A stretch of 64,000 nucleotides of DNA, taken from Chromatocurvus halotolerans. Its GTDB lineage: Bacteria; Pseudomonadota; Gammaproteobacteria; Pseudomonadales; Halieaceae. The position numbers and the translations under genes are program-made. The stretch lies in the NCBI RefSeq assembly GCF_004340525.1, contig NZ_SLWX01000008.1, positions 102,627-166,626 on the forward strand. The letters run 5' to 3'. Position 1 is the first letter of the stretch. Each line of letters begins with the position of its first letter. The notes beneath the pieces were generated by a model. The model searched no databases. It was not told the DNA's origin and was given only the letters and a program-made list of their open reading frames with translations. Below, piece after piece: positions 8,284-17,305 of the stretch.

Positions 8284-10501
8284 TCGCAGTCTGGCCATAA
8301 CCCAGCGCCCTCAGCGCCGCCACGCAGGCCCTGGCATTGGCCGCCGGCACACTCGCCAACAGCCCGCCGGCGGTCTGCGGGTCGAACAGCAGGGGGTAGC
8401 GCGGGTGATCGGTCATGCCTTCCGGGTTCCGCAGCGCTCGCCGCAGGCGCACGTTGGCCGGCTGAAGGGAACTCAGGATACCGCTGGCGACGGTCTCCTC
8501 CGCGCCGTCGAGCACCGGCAGGGCGGCGAGATCGAGTTCGGCATCCACCTCGGAAGGCCGTGTCATTTCCACCAGGTGCCCGAGCAGCCCGAAGCCGGTG
8601 ACATCGGTGCAGGCGGTGGCGCCATGCTCCAACAGGCAGAGCGCACCGAGGCGGTTCGACTGGCACATGGAGGTCAGCGCCGCATCGATCCAGCGGCCTC
8701 GCGCGGCCAGCTTTGCATGGGCGGCGAACAGCGTTCCGGTGCCGATGGGCTTGGTCAGCAGCAGGACATCCCCGGCGCGCATGCCGCCCTTGCGCAGCAC
8801 CCGGTCGCCGTCGGCATCAAGCAGCCCGTTCACCGCAAAGCCCAGCGCCAGTTCCCGGCTCTCGCCGGTATGCCCGCCCACCAGCGCGCAGTTGGCCTCG
8901 TTCAGGACCTCCACCGCACCGGACATCATCTGGAACAGCGTATCCTCAATCTTGCTCTCCGGCCCGGAGGGCACCGTCGCCACCGCGGTGGCACTCTGCG
9001 CCTCGGCGCCCATGGCGAAGATATCCCCCAGGGCATGGTTGGCGGCGACCTTGCCGAAAACGTAGGGATCGTCGATGAAGGCGCGGAAGAAGTCGATGGT
9101 GTGCACCACCGCCTTGCCCGGCGGCACCTGCAGCACCGCGGCGTCGTCCGGGTCGTGCAGCCCGATCATTACATCATTCCGCTGCACCGGCTGCAGCTGA
9201 GCGAGTGCCCGTGACAGCACGGACGCGCCGACCTTGGCGCCGCAGCCACCGCAGCGCATGGCGACCGCGGAGATCGCCTGGGCTGCCTCCTCGTTCTTCA
9301 GGGCGAGCCCGCGACCGGGATCATCAGTCTCTTCCTCCATCGCCGGCAGGTCGCTGAACCGCTGCATGAAGCGCCGGTCGATCCAGTCCTTCCAGCGCCA
9401 GACCCAGTCGCCCTCAAAGCCCAGTGCGCCCCGGGAGGCCACCGCGTGCCTGTCACCGGTGCTGATCAGGGCCAGCCAGGTCTTCTGCGGATGGAAGGGC
9501 CGCGGCGCACGCCCCTGTACGGCGCGGCGCAGATTGCGCGCCAGCGGCGGACCCTGGCGCACGGCAAACACGCCGGCCTTCTCCCGGGGGTGATCCACGC
9601 AGGTGGCAATGTCGCCCGCGGCGAATACCCGGTCGTCGGTGAGCGTCTGCAGCGTATCGCGCACCAGAATGAATCCGCGCTCATCCAGCATCAGTCCTGT
9701 CTCGCGCAGCCACGCGGCGCCGCCGGCCTGGGTGACCCAGACGATCTCGTCGGCGTCCAGCGTGTCGCCGGCTGCCGTATGCACCACGCCGTTCTCTACC
9801 CGGTTCACCGCAGACCCCCGGTGCAGGTGCACGCCCCGGTACTCCAGCTGCCGCTCGAAAGCCCGGCGCACGCGGGCATTGTGCGTCGGCAGCACACGAT
9901 GACTGGACGTGAACAGGTGGAACGCCAGCTCATCGGGATCGCGGCCCGCCTCGCGAAGCTCCCGGCGCAGCCGGTACTGCATGGCCAGGGTGAGCTCGAC
10001 GCCCCCGGCACCGCCGCCGACCACCGCGACCCGCGTCGCACCCGGATGCTCGCGGATGCGCTCCAGCAGCGCCAGCCAGCGGTCGTTGAACTGGTTGATC
10101 GGCTTGACCGGGACGGCATTTTTGCTGGCACCGGGCACCTCGCTTACCTGGGGCGTCGAACCGATGTTGATGGACAGCTGGTCGTAGGGCACCGCGGGCC
10201 GGCCGCGACAGAAAACCCGCTGCCCGGCAAGATCGAGCCCGACGGCCTCGTCGCGGAAAAACCGCGCCCCGGCGAATTCCGCCAGCCGCCCCAGGTCGAT
10301 ATGCACCTCGTCGTAGGCGTAGTGTCCGGCGATATAGCCCGGCAGCATGCCGGAGTAGGGCGTGTGCGTATCGCGGCAGATCAGCGTCAGACGCACGCCC
10401 GGGATTGGCCGCATGCCGAAACGTCGCAGCACGCCGACATGGCTGTGTCCTCCGCCGATCAGGACGATGTCGCGGAGGATGGGCGTGTCGGCTTGCTGCA
10501 T
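8207..10501 (-). CDS. selD: Fusion of pyridine-nucleotide-disulfide oxidoreductase and selenide, water dikinase
   Basis: 764 residues from the ATG at 10501 (MQQADTPILRDIVLIGGG). The first ~390 residues form an NDH-2-like FAD/NAD oxidoreductase: GGGHSHVGV for FAD, VVGGGAGGVE for the nucleotide and FAAGDIATC for the flavin. From about residue 425 the SelD domain begins with RCGGCGAKVG, holding the catalytic Cys and Lys, followed by HDPDDAAV, ALGDIFAMGA and VGGHTGES. SelD makes selenophosphate from selenide and ATP, the Se donor for selenocysteine and 2-selenouridine. Such fusions are known; the redox half is thought to help supply selenide. No selA, selB or mnmH is visible in the window. An in-frame start at 10606 exists but adds no recognisable domain. 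Confidence 0.93.
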   Translation of the reverse strand: MQQADTPILRDIVLIGGGHSHVGVLRRFGMRPIPGVRLTLICRDTHTPYSGMLPGYIAGHYAYDEVHIDLGRLAEFAGARFFRDEAVGLDLAGQRVFCRGRPAVPYDQLSINIGSTPQVSEVPGASKNAVPVKPINQFNDRWLALLERIREHPGATRVAVVGGGAGGVELTLAMQYRLRRELREAGRDPDELAFHLFTSSHRVLPTHNARVRRAFERQLEYRGVHLHRGSAVNRVENGVVHTAAGDTLDADEIVWVTQAGGAAWLRETGLMLDERGFILVRDTLQTLTDDRVFAAGDIATCVDHPREKAGVFAVRQGPPLARNLRRAVQGRAPRPFHPQKTWLALISTGDRHAVASRGALGFEGDWVWRWKDWIDRRFMQRFSDLPAMEEETDDPGRGLALKNEEAAQAISAVAMRCGGCGAKVGASVLSRALAQLQPVQRNDVMIGLHDPDDAAVLQVPPGKAVVHTIDFFRAFIDDPYVFGKVAANHALGDIFAMGAEAQSATAVATVPSGPESKIEDTLFQMMSGAVEVLNEANCALVGGHTGESRELALGFAVNGLLDADGDRVLRKGGMRAGDVLLLTKPIGTGTLFAAHAKLAARGRWIDAALTSMCQSNRLGALCLLEHGATACTDVTGFGLLGHLVEMTRPSEVDAELDLAALPVLDGAEETVASGILSSLQPANVRLRRALRNPEGMTDHPRYPLLFDPQTAGGLLASVPAANARACVAALRALGYGQTAIIGRVLPQGEALEPIHLEGSGPVRT

Positions 10502-10634
10502 GTCTGGCTCCAGAAGGCGAGAGAGGCGGGCACCGAGGCATCGCGTACCGGCGGCGCAAATCCCGCGCAGTGTAGGGTGGCATGCCTCGTCCAACAACGT
10601 GGACAACTCTCAGCGACGTGAAATATCTGCCAAA

Positions 10635-10650
10635 TATGGCCATAATATGG
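10635..10650 (+). promoter_or_regulatory. Candidate operator/promoter of the Phd/RelE-type pair
   Basis: TATGGCCATA (10635-10644) is a perfect palindrome followed at once by ATATGG, which repeats its left half. It sits 24 bases before the antitoxin ATG and overlaps a possible -10 (CATAAT). Phd/YefM antitoxins autoregulate through short palindromes in this position; binding here is inferred. Confidence 0.45.
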
Positions 10651-10673
10651 AAGTTTTGATGAGGTGACGCATT

Positions 10674-10946
10674 ATGAGTTTAGCCAGACAGATCAAACCT
10701 ATCAGCTACCTGAAATCCAGCACAGCCGAAGCTGTACGCACCGTCACGGATACCGGAGAGCCTCTTTACATCACCCAGAACGGAGAGGCCAGGATCGTGG
10801 TTCAGGATATACATACCTACGAGAAGACCCAGGAAACTCTGGCGCTGCTCAGGATTCTTGCGTTGGGCGAGGCTGAGGTGATGAAGGGCGATACAGTCCC
10901 GGCGGATGAGGCGATAGAGGTCATCAGGCAGCGATTACGGTCGTGA
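10674..10946 (+). CDS. Phd/YefM-family antitoxin
   Basis: 90 residues with the Phd/YefM layout: KPISYLKSSTAEAV near the N-terminus (DNA-binding and dimer part), then EPLYITQNGEARIVVQD, and a C-terminal acidic helix expected to wrap the toxin. The start ATG at 10674 has GAGGTG about eight bases upstream. The stop TGA overlaps the toxin GTG start, the tight coupling usual for type II toxin-antitoxin pairs. It should neutralise the downstream RelE/ParE-like protein and repress the operon. Confidence 0.9.
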   Translation: MSLARQIKPISYLKSSTAEAVRTVTDTGEPLYITQNGEARIVVQDIHTYEKTQETLALLRILALGEAEVMKGDTVPADEAIEVIRQRLRS

Positions 10947-11272
10947 CGTATTCGGTAGAACTTACAGCGTCGGCCACGGAAGACCTTAACGACATCGTCC
11001 ATTGGATTGCCAGAAACGATTCGACAGACAAGGCGCTGCATGTTCTGGATCAAATCCAGTCCAGGGTATTGTCCTTGCAAGACCATACCGGACGCGGTGC
11101 CGTTCCCCTTGAGCTGGGGAGCCTCGGGATGGACAAATATCGGGAGATTTACTTCAAGCCCTACCGCATCATCTATCATTGCAGGGATGAACGCGTCATT
11201 GTCAACCTGATCGCGGATGGCCGCAGAGACATGTCTGTCCTGCTGCAGCGGCGTCTGTTGCATCCCGGGTAA
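10943..11272 (+). CDS. RelE/ParE-family toxin
   Basis: 109 residues, GTG start overlapping the antitoxin stop. The sequence matches the RelE/ParE fold: VELTASATEDLNDIVHWI at the N-terminus, then YREIYFKPYRIIYHC in the central sheet and VIVNLIADGRRDMSVLLQRR at the end. Family members either cut mRNA on the ribosome (RelE) or poison gyrase (ParE); the terminal RRDMSVLLQRRL resembles the ribonuclease-type members, but this is not decisive. It lies in the cytoplasm and is paired with the Phd-type antitoxin. Confidence 0.9.
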   Translation: MTYSVELTASATEDLNDIVHWIARNDSTDKALHVLDQIQSRVLSLQDHTGRGAVPLELGSLGMDKYREIYFKPYRIIYHCRDERVIVNLIADGRRDMSVLLQRRLLHPG

Positions 11273-11285
11273 TGCAAAAGCATCG

Positions 11286-11307
11286 CTTTATGACAGCGTC
11301 ATGAAAG
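11286..11307 (-). promoter_or_regulatory. Pho-box-like site upstream of the TonB receptor/phosphatase genes
   Basis: Read on the minus strand, this holds CTTTCAT, a four-base spacer, CTGTCAT and an A-rich tail. The PhoB consensus is two CTGTCAT units with an 11-base period, so one unit is perfect and the other has a single change. It stands 120 bases before the receptor ATG, in reverse orientation to that gene. A second tandem repeat, CTTTCCATGAA then TTTTCCATGAA (11328-11349), also has an 11-base period and lies nearer the gene. Confidence 0.5.
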
Positions 11308-11426
11308 CACTGTGAATTCTCCGAGAACTTTCCATGAATTTTCCATGAAGACTCGATAATCGCATTGAGCGCTTGCCGCGACGCACCTAGCCTTTGGCGC
11401 TTCTCACATCACTGCCGGAGAACCCC

Positions 11427-14033
11427 ATGAAGGTGCGAGCCCACTTATCCGCCGCCGTTGCGGCTGCCCTTGGCACCATGATCGCCAGCGGCGCTGCCGC
11501 CCAGTCAGCAACAGACCGCAGTGAGACAGGTATCGAGGAAGTGCTGGTGTATGGTCAGCGCGACATGATGCGCAGCGCTATCGATCGGCAGCGTGACTCA
11601 GACCGCATTATGAGCGTGATCACGCGGGATGCCATCGGCAACCTGCCGGACCAGAACGTGGCAGAGTCCGTTCGCCGACTGCCAGGCGTCAACGTCCTCA
11701 ACGACCAGGGCGAAGGCCGCTTTATTGCCGTACGCGGGCTGGATCCGAGTCTGAACGCCTCAAACGTGAACGGTGTGCGTGTTCCTTCACCGGAAGCGGA
11801 CACCCGGGCTGTTGCCCTGGATGTCATCGCCTCCGAGCTGGTGGAATCCATCGAGGTGGTCAAGACGCTGACGCCGGACATGGACGCCGACACCATCGGT
11901 GCCTCAATCCAGATCAATACGATGCGCGCCTTCGAGGCGGACGACCGCTTCTTTTCCGTCAAGGCCGAGCAGTCCTACAATGACCTCAGCGACGCCTTTT
12001 CCCCCAAGGGCTCCGTGGAGTTTCTCTTTCCCATCAACGACCGACTGGGCATTGCCGGGGGCATCTCCTACCAGGATCGGGAGTTCTCCACCGACAACAT
12101 TGAGTCGGAGGGCTGGGACATCACGGATGACGGCGTTCTTTATGCCGACACGGTGGAGTACCGCGACTACGACGTGGTGCGGGAACGCTCCAGCGCCTCA
12201 CTGACCGTGGATTTCAAGGCCACGGAAAGCACCACGCTGTATGCGCGGATGATGTACAGCCTGTTCGAAGATACTGAATCGCGCCGTCGGCTGATCCTCG
12301 AGATGGACGAGGAACCGCGTTCGGGCAGCGCCACGTCAGCATCTTTCCTGTCAGATGACGGTGAAATCGTTGCTGAGCGCGAGCAGAAAGACCGCTACGA
12401 GGCGCAAGAGATCCAGACCTACGCCATCGGCGGTGAAACGCTTTTCGGCGACTGGGAGCTGGATTACAGCCTCAGCTACGCCTACGCGGAAGAACACGAG
12501 AAAGACACTTTCGAAACCCTGTTTGCGGCAGGCTTCGAGGATCCGGGCGCACTGGGCATCGACTTCGACTACGGCAATGACGAGCAGCCGCGGTTTGCCA
12601 TCAGTCAGGGCGCGGACGCATTTCTGGATCCGGGCATCTACGAGTTTGACGTGGTGGAGATTCCCGACGCCCTGTCAACGGATGAGGAAATCACCTGGCA
12701 GTTCAACGCCGCGCGCAATTTCCGCATGGACAGCGGCACGCTGCAGCTCAAGTTCGGCAGCAAGCTGCGCGAGCGCACCAAGGAGCGCGACACGTCCCTG
12801 CAGGTGTTCGACGACTTCGACGGTGACTACACGCTGGCAGACGTCACCGGCCGGCAGAGTTTCGGCCTCGCCGACATCGACCCGGTACCCGGCCTCGGCG
12901 CCGTGCGCAATTTCACTATCGACAATCTCGACCGCTTTGTTCTCAACGACTTCGACACCCGCCTGGAGTCCAACATCGAGAATTTCAGCGTGGACGAGGA
13001 TATCCTCGCGGGCTACCTCATGGCGCGCTGGGAGTCGGGGCCGCTGACGGTGATTGGCGGCGTCCGCGTGGAGCGGACCGACAACACAGTGCGCGCCAAT
13101 CTCACCGAGATTCTCGAGGAGGGCAGCGTTGTCAGCGGCGTTGCGCTCGAGGAAGACCAGGTGAGCTTCACGCCCAGTGAAGAGAGCAACAGCTATACCG
13201 ACTGGCTGCCCAGCCTGAGTGCACGCTATGATCTGCGCAACGACATCGTGCTGCGCGCGGGCTTCTTCAACAGCCTGGTGCGCCCCGGTCCGGAGCAGCT
13301 GGCGCCGATCTTTATCATCGAGGAATCCGAGGGTGGCGACCGCGAGGGCGAGTTCGGCAATCCGGAACTGAAGCCCTACAAGGCCTTCAACGTGGACGCG
13401 AGCGTCGAGTGGTACTTCAGTGACAACGGCGTCCTGTCCGGTGGACTGTTCTACAAGGAAATCGACGATTTCATCGTCAATGCACGCTTCGAGGGCGACG
13501 AGCCGCCCTTCAACGGCGTGTATAACGGCATTCCCTTCGACGAGGGGATCATCCCGCTGAACGGCGACGAGGCCACGGTGCAGGGCGTCGAGTTCAACTA
13601 CCAGCACGCGCTGACGCAGCTGCCGGCGCCGTTCAATGGTCTCCTGCTCGGCCTCAACTACACTTATACCGACGCCGAGGGCGATATCGGCGAGCGCACG
13701 ATTCCCCTGCCGGCCGCGGCGGAGCAGACCTACAACGCCATGCTCGGCTATGAGTCCGGCCCACTGAGCGTCCGCCTGACCGCCGCTTATCGGGATGAGT
13801 ACCTCGATGAGCTGGAGGGCTCCCCGGAGGAGGACCGCTACGTCAGGGACCACCTGCAGGTGGATCTGACGGCCAATTACGATGTCAACGAGAACATCAA
13901 GGTCTATTCGCAGTTCCTCAACCTGACGGACGAGCCCTTTGTGGCCTTCCAGCGCGGCCCGGGCGCCAGCCGGCTGTTACAGTACGAGGAGTACTCCTGG
14001 ACCGTGCGACTCGGCATCCAGGTTCGCCTGTGA
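11427..14033 (+). CDS. TonB-dependent outer-membrane receptor (TonB-Xanth-Caul type)
   Basis: 868 residues; ATG at 11427 with GGAG nine bases upstream gives a signal peptide ending GAAAQ. A TonB-box-like segment (EEVLVYGQ) is followed by the plug domain with LPDQNVAESVRRLPGVNV, RFIAVRGLDPSLN and VVKTLTPDMDADTIG, features of the TonB-Xanth-Caul subfamily (TIGR01782). The rest is a 22-strand barrel ending in the aromatic-containing WTVRLGIQVRL. These receptors import scarce nutrients across the outer membrane using TonB energy. The next gene, overlapping or nearly so, encodes a secreted phosphatase-like enzyme, and Pho-box-like sites lie nearby, so a phosphate ester is a plausible ligand. Confidence 0.92.
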   Translation: MKVRAHLSAAVAAALGTMIASGAAAQSATDRSETGIEEVLVYGQRDMMRSAIDRQRDSDRIMSVITRDAIGNLPDQNVAESVRRLPGVNVLNDQGEGRFIAVRGLDPSLNASNVNGVRVPSPEADTRAVALDVIASELVESIEVVKTLTPDMDADTIGASIQINTMRAFEADDRFFSVKAEQSYNDLSDAFSPKGSVEFLFPINDRLGIAGGISYQDREFSTDNIESEGWDITDDGVLYADTVEYRDYDVVRERSSASLTVDFKATESTTLYARMMYSLFEDTESRRRLILEMDEEPRSGSATSASFLSDDGEIVAEREQKDRYEAQEIQTYAIGGETLFGDWELDYSLSYAYAEEHEKDTFETLFAAGFEDPGALGIDFDYGNDEQPRFAISQGADAFLDPGIYEFDVVEIPDALSTDEEITWQFNAARNFRMDSGTLQLKFGSKLRERTKERDTSLQVFDDFDGDYTLADVTGRQSFGLADIDPVPGLGAVRNFTIDNLDRFVLNDFDTRLESNIENFSVDEDILAGYLMARWESGPLTVIGGVRVERTDNTVRANLTEILEEGSVVSGVALEEDQVSFTPSEESNSYTDWLPSLSARYDLRNDIVLRAGFFNSLVRPGPEQLAPIFIIEESEGGDREGEFGNPELKPYKAFNVDASVEWYFSDNGVLSGGLFYKEIDDFIVNARFEGDEPPFNGVYNGIPFDEGIIPLNGDEATVQGVEFNYQHALTQLPAPFNGLLLGLNYTYTDAEGDIGERTIPLPAAAEQTYNAMLGYESGPLSVRLTAAYRDEYLDELEGSPEEDRYVRDHLQVDLTANYDVNENIKVYSQFLNLTDEPFVAFQRGPGASRLLQYEEYSWTVRLGIQVRL

Positions 14034-14056
14034 ACACATTGATGGGACCTATTGCC

Positions 14057-15886
14057 ATGCAGACCTCGCTGATTCGTGCCGCCGCCACCGGCATCCTCCT
14101 TGCGACGCTGGGGGTGGCAGGCGTCTCCGCGGAGACGCAGACACCCCATGCCGAACTGGAACGCGCCGTCTCGGGGGTTGTCGAGCGGATGCAGCAGACG
14201 TTGTCTGCCAAGGAGCGCTTGGCGCTGACCCCTGAGTCGGCCGCGTCGTTCCTGAACGCGCGGGAGCGGGAGCTGTTCTCCACTGGCTTTGCCAGGCTGC
14301 AGGTCTCGGCACCGGTGACGGTTCATGTGGCCTTTGAATCCGCCCCCGGCGAAGTCCCTTTCTGGCTACCGGCGCGCGGCTTTGAGCGGCGCAGCGACCT
14401 CGACTTTCTGGTCGATGGCGAGGACGACTATGCCACCTGGTCAAAGCGCTTTCCCGCTGGCGGGATCGGTCTCGGGATTCCGGGATTTAGCGGCGAAATG
14501 AAGCCCTATCTCATCTTCATCGAGGCCGACAAGGCCGCCGCCGTCGAGCTTGAGCCGCTGGTGCCTGGCGTCGATGTGGTGGAGGCGACCCTCGGCCAGC
14601 AGGCCTTTCTCGATGACGATGACGATCTCACCACGCTGCCCGATCGCCTGCAGGGGCTGCCGATGCTTCGCTCCTACGAAAGCTGGGAGCTTGTCTCCCG
14701 CCTCGTGGGACATTTCCGCGCCACCGACTATCCCTCCAGCGAGGATCCCGACCACGTGCAGCTCACCTGGCAGGGCGATCCTGCCTCCAGCATCACGGTG
14801 CAGTGGCGCACCCGCGGCGAGAGCAGCCGTGGCCGTCTCTGGCTGGCACGCCAGTCAGACCTGCTGCGGGAAAACCCGGGCCGCGCCCGCATCGTGCAGG
14901 CGGAGCCCGTCGTCATGACGACCCCGCAGATCGTCAACGATCCCGCCATTACGCTGCACCGGGTAACCCTCGACGATCTCGCGCCGGCCACGGACTATGC
15001 CTATGCGGTGAGTGCGGGCGACGGCGGGCAGTGGAGTGAGCTGCGCAGTTTCCGCACGGCGGCGAAGCGCGGGGCTGAGCCCTACAGCTTTGTCTACCTG
15101 GGCGACCCGCAGAACGGACTCGACCGCTGGGGCGAGCTGATCCGTCAGTCAGATCACCGCTTTCCGAAGTCCCGCTTCTATCTTATTGCCGGCGACCTCA
15201 TCGACAAGGGTACGCAGCGCGACAACTGGGACCAGTTCTTTGCCGAGAGCAGTCCCGTGTTCGATCGACGTCCGGTGCTGCCCGCCATTGGCAACCATGA
15301 CAGCCACGGCGGACATCCCACGCTGTATCTGCAGCAGTTTGCGCTGCCCGACAACGGCACAGACACGTTGGACCCGGGCCGCACCTATCACGTGACCTAC
15401 CAGGACATGCTGGTGGTGGTGATGGACTCGAATTACGACCTGATTGATCCGGCGACGCAGACTGAGTGGCTGGATCGCGTGTTGGGCGAGAGCGACGCGC
15501 GCTGGAAGACTGTCATCTATCACCACCCGCTCTACGCCTCCCACCCCGAGCGCGACAATGCGCCACTGCGCGACGCCTGGCTGCCGATCTTCGACCGGCA
15601 CGGGGTCGACATCGCGTTCCAGGGGCACGATCACGCCTACATGCGCACGCAACCCCTGCGCGGCGGCAAGCCGGTGGCCGAGGGCGAACACGGCACCGTG
15701 TATCTGGTGGCCGTGTCGGGGACCAAGATGTACGAGCAGTCGCTGCCGGATTTTGCGGTGTTTGGCGCGACTGACACCCGCACTTTCCAGGTGATTGATG
15801 TCGACCCCGCTAACGGAACCCTGCGCTATCGCGCTATCGCCGAATCGGGCGAGGTGATTGACGAGTTCGCGCTCAGGAAGCCCTGA
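14057..15886 (+). CDS. Exported purple-acid-phosphatase-like metallophosphoesterase
   Basis: 609 residues from the ATG at 14057 (GGGA upstream, signal peptide ending GVSAE); a GTG at 14030 that overlaps the receptor stop is an alternative. After an N-terminal domain of about 210 residues comes a fibronectin-like domain (DHVQLTWQGDPASS to the YAYAVSAGD region) and then the metallophosphoesterase core: YLGDPQNG, AGDLIDKG, GNHDSHGG, YHHPLYASHP and FQGHDHAYMR. The order and ligands fit purple acid phosphatases and related phosphodiesterases that act outside the cytoplasm. Co-transcription with the TonB receptor suggests it releases or trims the imported phosphate compound. The N-terminal domain is not recognised. 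Confidence 0.88.
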   Translation: MQTSLIRAAATGILLATLGVAGVSAETQTPHAELERAVSGVVERMQQTLSAKERLALTPESAASFLNARERELFSTGFARLQVSAPVTVHVAFESAPGEVPFWLPARGFERRSDLDFLVDGEDDYATWSKRFPAGGIGLGIPGFSGEMKPYLIFIEADKAAAVELEPLVPGVDVVEATLGQQAFLDDDDDLTTLPDRLQGLPMLRSYESWELVSRLVGHFRATDYPSSEDPDHVQLTWQGDPASSITVQWRTRGESSRGRLWLARQSDLLRENPGRARIVQAEPVVMTTPQIVNDPAITLHRVTLDDLAPATDYAYAVSAGDGGQWSELRSFRTAAKRGAEPYSFVYLGDPQNGLDRWGELIRQSDHRFPKSRFYLIAGDLIDKGTQRDNWDQFFAESSPVFDRRPVLPAIGNHDSHGGHPTLYLQQFALPDNGTDTLDPGRTYHVTYQDMLVVVMDSNYDLIDPATQTEWLDRVLGESDARWKTVIYHHPLYASHPERDNAPLRDAWLPIFDRHGVDIAFQGHDHAYMRTQPLRGGKPVAEGEHGTVYLVAVSGTKMYEQSLPDFAVFGATDTRTFQVIDVDPANGTLRYRAIAESGEVIDEFALRKP

Positions 15887-15915
15887 GCCGAGGTGTATCG
15901 GTTGAGTGTCGCCCG

Positions 15916-16806
15916 CTATGAGCGCGCGTCTCTGCGGAGATGGAAGCGGTAGTCGTGCCGCTCAAGCGGCTCGGCGACGCCGACCTCGTAGGTTTCCACC
16001 AGCACCTCACCATCCGCGCGCACGGTGAACACACGGAACATGGCGGTGTGGCGGGTTTCATCGGGAATCTTGGTGCGCTCCAGCGCCGGAATGTGCAGGT
16101 AGTGAACCGCGCCGATCCGCTTGGAGTGGTTCACCCGCTCCATGTCCATGTGCAGATCACCGGAAATGACGGCCGCGAGGTTGGGCTGACCGACAACCTC
16201 GGCAAAGCGTGCATGGGTGATGCCCTTGTCCGGATTTTCCGGGTAGGCACCGGTCTGCGCTCCGTGCACGATCAGCAGCACCGGCCTGGGTGCAAGCTGC
16301 CCGATCTGCTCCAGCATCCACTCGATGCCGCTGTCCTTGAAATCCCGGCCGACGTCCGGCGAGGCAAAGACCAGCGCCACGGTATCCGTCTCGACCACGT
16401 AACTGGGGTCCTTGATTTCCGCCTTCTGTGCGCCCCAGCGATTGGCGTAGGCCAGGTAACGCGCCACCGTGCTGCCGTGCTCTTCATTGCCCATGATGGG
16501 ATAGAAGGGCAGGTTCAGCGCCTGCAGGACCTCGGTCGCGTTCTCGTATTGAATGCGGGTTCCCTTGTGGGCGATATCGCCAACGCCGATGACGAAATCC
16601 ACATCCATGGCCTGCGCCAGGCTGTTGACGTCCTCTACCGCCGCCGCCATGTGCGGGAAGCGGGGCTCGGGCTTGGGCTCAGCGTCGCCCAGCGCGGCGA
16701 ATCGCAGAACAACGTCTTTGCTGTCGGCGCTGAAGGCCGCCGGGATGACAAGCGCAAGGCCGAGCAACAGTGTCAGGGCAATAGCGCCGCTTTGAATCCG
16801 TGTCAT
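15916..16806 (-). CDS. Exported calcineurin-like metallophosphoesterase
   Basis: 296 residues with a Sec signal (MTRIQSGAIALTLLLGLAL to AAFSADS). Metallophosphoesterase motifs are AALGDAEPK, GVGDIAHKG, GNEEHGS, IVHGAQTG and SGDLHMDME; the GNEEH in place of GNHD is a variation in the metal-binding loop. It should hydrolyse a phosphoester in the periplasm, substrate unknown. It converges on the receptor/phosphatase pair with 29 bases between stops, and a Pho-box-like site lies 46 bases ahead of its start. Together these make a phosphate-starvation role likely. Confidence 0.85.
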   Translation of the reverse strand: MTRIQSGAIALTLLLGLALVIPAAFSADSKDVVLRFAALGDAEPKPEPRFPHMAAAVEDVNSLAQAMDVDFVIGVGDIAHKGTRIQYENATEVLQALNLPFYPIMGNEEHGSTVARYLAYANRWGAQKAEIKDPSYVVETDTVALVFASPDVGRDFKDSGIEWMLEQIGQLAPRPVLLIVHGAQTGAYPENPDKGITHARFAEVVGQPNLAAVISGDLHMDMERVNHSKRIGAVHYLHIPALERTKIPDETRHTAMFRVFTVRADGEVLVETYEVGVAEPLERHDYRFHLRRDARS

Positions 16807-16851
16807 GGGGGTCTCCGGGTATGGAAGTTAAGTTGGAGAGAAGTAACACAC

Positions 16852-16873
16852 AACAATGACGTGAGTGTGACAG
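16852..16873 (-). promoter_or_regulatory. Pho-box-like site ahead of the metallophosphoesterase
   Basis: On the minus strand the sequence reads CTGTCAC, four bases, then ACGTCAT, two units with the 11-base period of PhoB sites and 6/7 and 5/7 matches to CTGTCAT. It is oriented toward the gene starting at 16806 and the distance (46 bases to the ATG) suits an activator site overlapping the -35 position. Confidence 0.5.
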
Positions 16874-16914
16874 CGCCTCGGCGAACACCTCGGAGGAGTC
16901 GCGACAAGCTGCCG

Positions 16915-17253
16915 TCACGTCTCATTCCAGCGCCGGAATCCGACCCGCGTCCCGTCCGGCCGCTGCGCGATCCAGGCCACGAAGCGGGCGATCTCGGGAT
17001 GCGCGGCCAGCGCTTCGACGGTGTTGAATTCACGCTCCAGAGCTTTGTTGTCGAGCGTTGCGTGCACATGTGCGTGGCAGGGCCGGCACAGCAGTGCAAT
17101 CCTGTGCTTCACGTCATCGCGGTCGAAATCGCGCTTGTTGCGGCGGTTCCTGTGGCGCGTCTGGGGGATCAGGTGGTGTCGCGTAAGCACTGTGACCTGT
17201 CGGCGACACAGCTCACAGCAACCGCCACCGCGGAGTCGGCTACCCTCCCTCAT
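16915..17253 (-). CDS. HNH endonuclease-domain protein
   Basis: 112 residues. The HNH finger is clear: CELCRRQ supplies the first Cys pair, RHHLIPQTRH the catalytic His residues, and LLCRPCHAHVHATL the second Cys pair and the last His. The C-terminal FNTVEALAAHPEIARFVAWI is common in small stand-alone HNH proteins of proteobacteria. It binds a structural zinc and probably nicks or cuts DNA; biological role unknown. There is no sign of an intron, phage or restriction partner next to it, so a housekeeping or repair role is as likely as mobility. Confidence 0.85.
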   Translation of the reverse strand: MREGSRLRGGGCCELCRRQVTVLTRHHLIPQTRHRNRRNKRDFDRDDVKHRIALLCRPCHAHVHATLDNKALEREFNTVEALAAHPEIARFVAWIAQRPDGTRVGFRRWNET

Positions 17254-17305
17254 TCAAACCCGGTGCCAGCCAGGAGACTATCCGCGCGACGGATTCGGTG
17301 GGTGA

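Noticed and set aside
9446..10621. 391-codon open frame on the plus strand
   Set aside because: Shadow of the oxidoreductase half of the SelD fusion.
12675..13853. 392-codon open frame on the minus strand
   Set aside because: Antisense to the TonB receptor barrel, no motif or signal.
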